In this document: piece by piece, positions 62,190-64,000 of the stretch
Layout: each line of letters opens with the position of its first letter
Position numbering within the stretch: the stretch's first letter is position 1
Assembly (NCBI RefSeq): GCF_024699985.1
Contig: NZ_JAJONA010000001.1
Span: forward strand, 2,046,001-2,110,000
Source of the DNA: Phenylobacterium sp. J367
Lineage (GTDB): Bacteria; Pseudomonadota; Alphaproteobacteria; Caulobacterales; Caulobacteraceae
Length of the DNA: 64,000 bases
Direction of reading: 5' to 3'
Translations under genes and position numbers: made by a program
The notes under the pieces: model-generated
What the model saw: the letters and a program-made list of their open reading frames with translations, nothing else
What the model was told of the DNA's origin: nothing
Databases searched by the model: none

Positions 62190-62286
62190 GCCGCACGCCC
62201 GAATGCGTCCGTGACAGGCGGTCGCAGCCACGACATAAACCCACTATTCAGGCCCGGTTCAGTCCTGGCCGGCTAGATCTGGGGCT

Positions 62287-62571
62287 ATGAAACGTCTTCT
62301 CGTGATCGCCGCCCTGCTGGGCGCCTTCGCCGCGCCCGTCGCGGCCGAGGCCCAGGCTGCGCGCATCGTGCCCGTCCAGAACGGGCGCCTTGTGCCGCTG
62401 CCGCGCGTTCTGGAGACGATCGGCCAGCAGATGCCTGGCCGGCACCTGAACACCACCATGGGCGACGCCGGCGGACGCCCGGCCTATTTCGTCCAGTGGC
62501 AGACGCCCGACGGCCGCGTGATGGTCATCGTGGTGGACGCCCAGACCGGCCGGATCGTCGGCCGCCAGTAG
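62287..62571 (+). CDS. Small exported PepSY-like protein
   Basis: A 94-residue protein with signal peptide (LLVIAALLGAFAAPVAAEAQA) and the end YFVQWQTPDGRVMVIVVDAQTGRIVGRQ, the PepSY end pattern. It precedes the response regulator and kinase genes by 27 bases. Small PepSY proteins next to two-component genes may act as periplasmic modulators of the kinase; that is inference. Confidence 0.75.
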   Translation: MKRLLVIAALLGAFAAPVAAEAQAARIVPVQNGRLVPLPRVLETIGQQMPGRHLNTTMGDAGGRPAYFVQWQTPDGRVMVIVVDAQTGRIVGRQ

Positions 62572-62598
62572 CCCGAAGGATTGGAAGGGACGCGAGCC

Positions 62599-63288
62599 TT
62601 GCGCATCCTGCTTGTTGAAGACGACCCGGACCTGTCGCGCCAGCTCAAGCTGGCGCTGGCCGACGCCGGCTATGCCGTGGACCATGCCCCCGACGGCGAG
62701 GAAGCCCAGTACCTGGGCGAGAACGAGCCCTACGACGCGATCATCCTCGATTTGGGGTTGCCCAAGGTCGACGGCGTCTCGGTGCTGGAGCGCTGGCGGC
62801 GGGAGAACATGGCCACGCCCGTGCTTATCCTCACCGCCCGCGGGGCCTGGAGCGAGAAGGTCGCGGGCTTCGACGCCGGGGCCGACGACTACCTGACCAA
62901 GCCGTTCCACACCGAGGAACTGCTGGCCCGCCTGCGCGCCCTGCTGCGCCGCTCGGCCGGCCATGCGACCCCGAACCTCGCCTGCGGCGGCCTGCGCCTC
63001 GACCCCCGCGCGGCCCGCGCCAGCGTCAACGGCGAGCCGCTGCGGCTCACCTCGCTGGAGTACCGCCTGCTGCACTATCTGATGATGCACCAGGGCCGGG
63101 TGATCAGCCGCACCGAGCTCGTCGAGCACCTCTACGACCAGGACTTCGACCGCGACTCGAACACCATCGAGGTGTTCATCGGCCGGGTCCGCAAGAAGAT
63201 CGGCGCCGACCGCATCGAGACCGTCCGCGGCCTCGGCTACCGCCTGACCTGCCCCGAGGACGAGGTGGGCCAGGCCGCCAGTTCGTGA
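62599..63288 (+). CDS. OmpR/PhoP-type response regulator
   Basis: A 229-residue regulator from TTG 62599 (MRILLVEDD), chosen because GGAAGGGA lies 8 bases upstream; an earlier TTG at 62581 is possible. The receiver has EDD at 7-9, phospho-Asp51 in ILDLGLP and Lys in YLTKPFHTEEL. The winged helix has LTSLEYRLLHYLM and SNTIEVFIGRVRKKIG. It resembles QseB/PmrA. It sits between the PepSY gene and a sensor kinase gene that starts 10 bases after it. Confidence 0.93.
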   Translation: MRILLVEDDPDLSRQLKLALADAGYAVDHAPDGEEAQYLGENEPYDAIILDLGLPKVDGVSVLERWRRENMATPVLILTARGAWSEKVAGFDAGADDYLTKPFHTEELLARLRALLRRSAGHATPNLACGGLRLDPRAARASVNGEPLRLTSLEYRLLHYLMMHQGRVISRTELVEHLYDQDFDRDSNTIEVFIGRVRKKIGADRIETVRGLGYRLTCPEDEVGQAASS

Positions 63289-63298
63289 CGCCCGCCCG

Positions 63299-64000
63299 GT
63301 GAACCTCGCCGGGGCGCTCGCCAGGCCGTCGCTCGCGCGCAGGCTCGTCCTGCTCGCCTTCGGCTGGAGCCTGGCCGCCCTGGTGATCTCCGCGGTGGTG
63401 CTGGCGCTCCTCTTCCGCCAGGCCGCCGAGCGCCGCGTCGACCAGACGCTGGGCGAGCTGATCGACAACCTGCTCTCCAATTCCACGGTCGAGGCCGGTC
63501 AGGTGTTCGCCCCGGCGCTCACCGACGAACGCGCGCTGCGCGCCTATTCCGGCCGCTACTGGACCATCGCCGCCCCCACCGCCGACGGCCGGGTGCAGCC
63601 TCTGGTGCGCTCCTATTCGCTATTCGATTCCGAACTGCGTTCGCCGCCGGACCTCGTGGCCCGGCTGAAGGCCCGTCCGTCCGAGCCCATCGCCTACGAC
63701 ACCCGCGGGCCGCTCGACGAGCCGCTGCGGGCCCGCGCCCGCTACGCCGAGCTGCGGGGCGTGCCGGTGGTCTTCCTGGCCGCCGAGGACCGCAGCTCCA
63801 TCGACCGCGACGTGCTGAACTTCGCCGCCTGGACGGCCGGCGCCTTCCTGCTGCTGGGCGGCGGGCTGGTCGCGGCCATCATCATCCAGGTCCGTGTCGG
63901 CCTGCGTCCGGTCTTCGCCCTGCAGAACGAGGTGGCCGCCGTCCGCCGGGGCAAGGCCGAGCGCCTGCAGCAGGTCTATCCTACCGAGCTGGTGCCGCTC
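63299..64000 (+). CDS. Sensor histidine kinase, N-terminal part (3' end outside window)
   Basis: A GTG at 63299, 10 bases after the response-regulator stop, opens a frame that stays open to the right edge (234 codons). A first membrane helix (LVLLAFGWSLAALVISAVVL), a periplasmic part of about 150 residues (RVDQTLGELIDNLLSNSTVE, FDSELRSPPDLVARL), a second helix (WTAGAFLLLGGGLVAAIIIQ) and the beginning of a linker (GLRPVFALQNEVAAVRRGKA) are visible. The catalytic part lies outside. It is the partner of the regulator at 62599. Confidence 0.85.
   Translation, partial: MNLAGALARPSLARRLVLLAFGWSLAALVISAVVLALLFRQAAERRVDQTLGELIDNLLSNSTVEAGQVFAPALTDERALRAYSGRYWTIAAPTADGRVQPLVRSYSLFDSELRSPPDLVARLKARPSEPIAYDTRGPLDEPLRARARYAELRGVPVVFLAAEDRSSIDRDVLNFAAWTAGAFLLLGGGLVAAIIIQVRVGLRPVFALQNEVAAVRRGKAERLQQVYPTELVPL

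Noticed and set aside
1-64000. CRISPR arrays, rRNA or tRNA genes
   Set aside because: No regularly spaced repeats and no conserved rRNA/tRNA segments found in reading both strands.

Overview
The window looks like chromosomal DNA of a high-G+C alphaproteobacterium of the Caulobacterales, most plausibly a Phenylobacterium or Caulobacter relative. This is inferred from a MucR-type regulator, a DivJ-like cell-cycle kinase, a TTAA-N7-TTAA CtrA-type box, an HWE-family kinase, DUF1491 and DcaP-like porins. No species can be named from sequence alone. No rRNA, tRNA, CRISPR array, transposase or integrase was found.

Layout. Bases 1 to about 10,050 are an accessory, defence-like island. It starts inside a DNA adenine methyltransferase gene (5' end outside the window) that is overlapped by a DEAD/DEAH-type helicase gene, which is overlapped by a GIY-YIG nuclease gene. 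Then come three small unknown genes on the minus strand, a 1-kb gene-free stretch with a strong inverted repeat, a DUF6626 gene pair behind a palindrome, a small HTH-like protein, and a protein ending in a HEPN-type RX4H motif. From about 10,130 the content is ordinary chromosome. 10.1-18.8 kb holds an HTH regulator, a patatin lipoprotein and a tight operon of DcaP-like porin, Tat-exported glutaminase, second porin and exported amidohydrolase. 19-24 kb holds a NarL-type histidine kinase and a response regulator heading a DUF1254-DUF2092-Ser/Gly-rich operon. 25-31 kb holds ahpC/ahpF with an OxyR-like site, a GNAT, an S9 oligopeptidase and a trypsin-like protease. 31-34.5 kb holds acyl-CoA genes between palindromic repeats. 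34.8-40 kb holds mucR, a PAS protein, ArsR-SRPBCC, sufE and methyltransferases. 40-43.5 kb holds two divergent kinases, one DivJ-like. 43.7-48.7 kb holds DUF1491, a LigC-type ligase, prfC and an HWE kinase. 48.8-50.9 kb holds an arsenic operon (arsI-arsR-arsC-aqpS). 51-54.5 kb holds a TPR-like gene with a CtrA-type box and two exported proteins made of tandem TonB-C-like domains. 54.5-57 kb holds an NMT1/SsuA-type ABC importer. 57.4-64 kb holds uup, ycgN, a hydrolase, a DnaJ-like gene and a PepSY/response regulator/sensor kinase set that runs off the right edge.

A property of the whole window is that at least 14 conserved genes are broken by a single missing or extra base, usually in a short G or C run. 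Each is restored by one base. So many breaks in housekeeping-type genes look like sequencing or assembly error rather than decay, and I annotate such genes over their restored span.

The best candidate for an under-described system is the methyltransferase-helicase-GIY-YIG operon at the left edge. The helicase tail and the nuclease N-terminus appear to carry the same short helical module. A HEPN protein lies in the same island.
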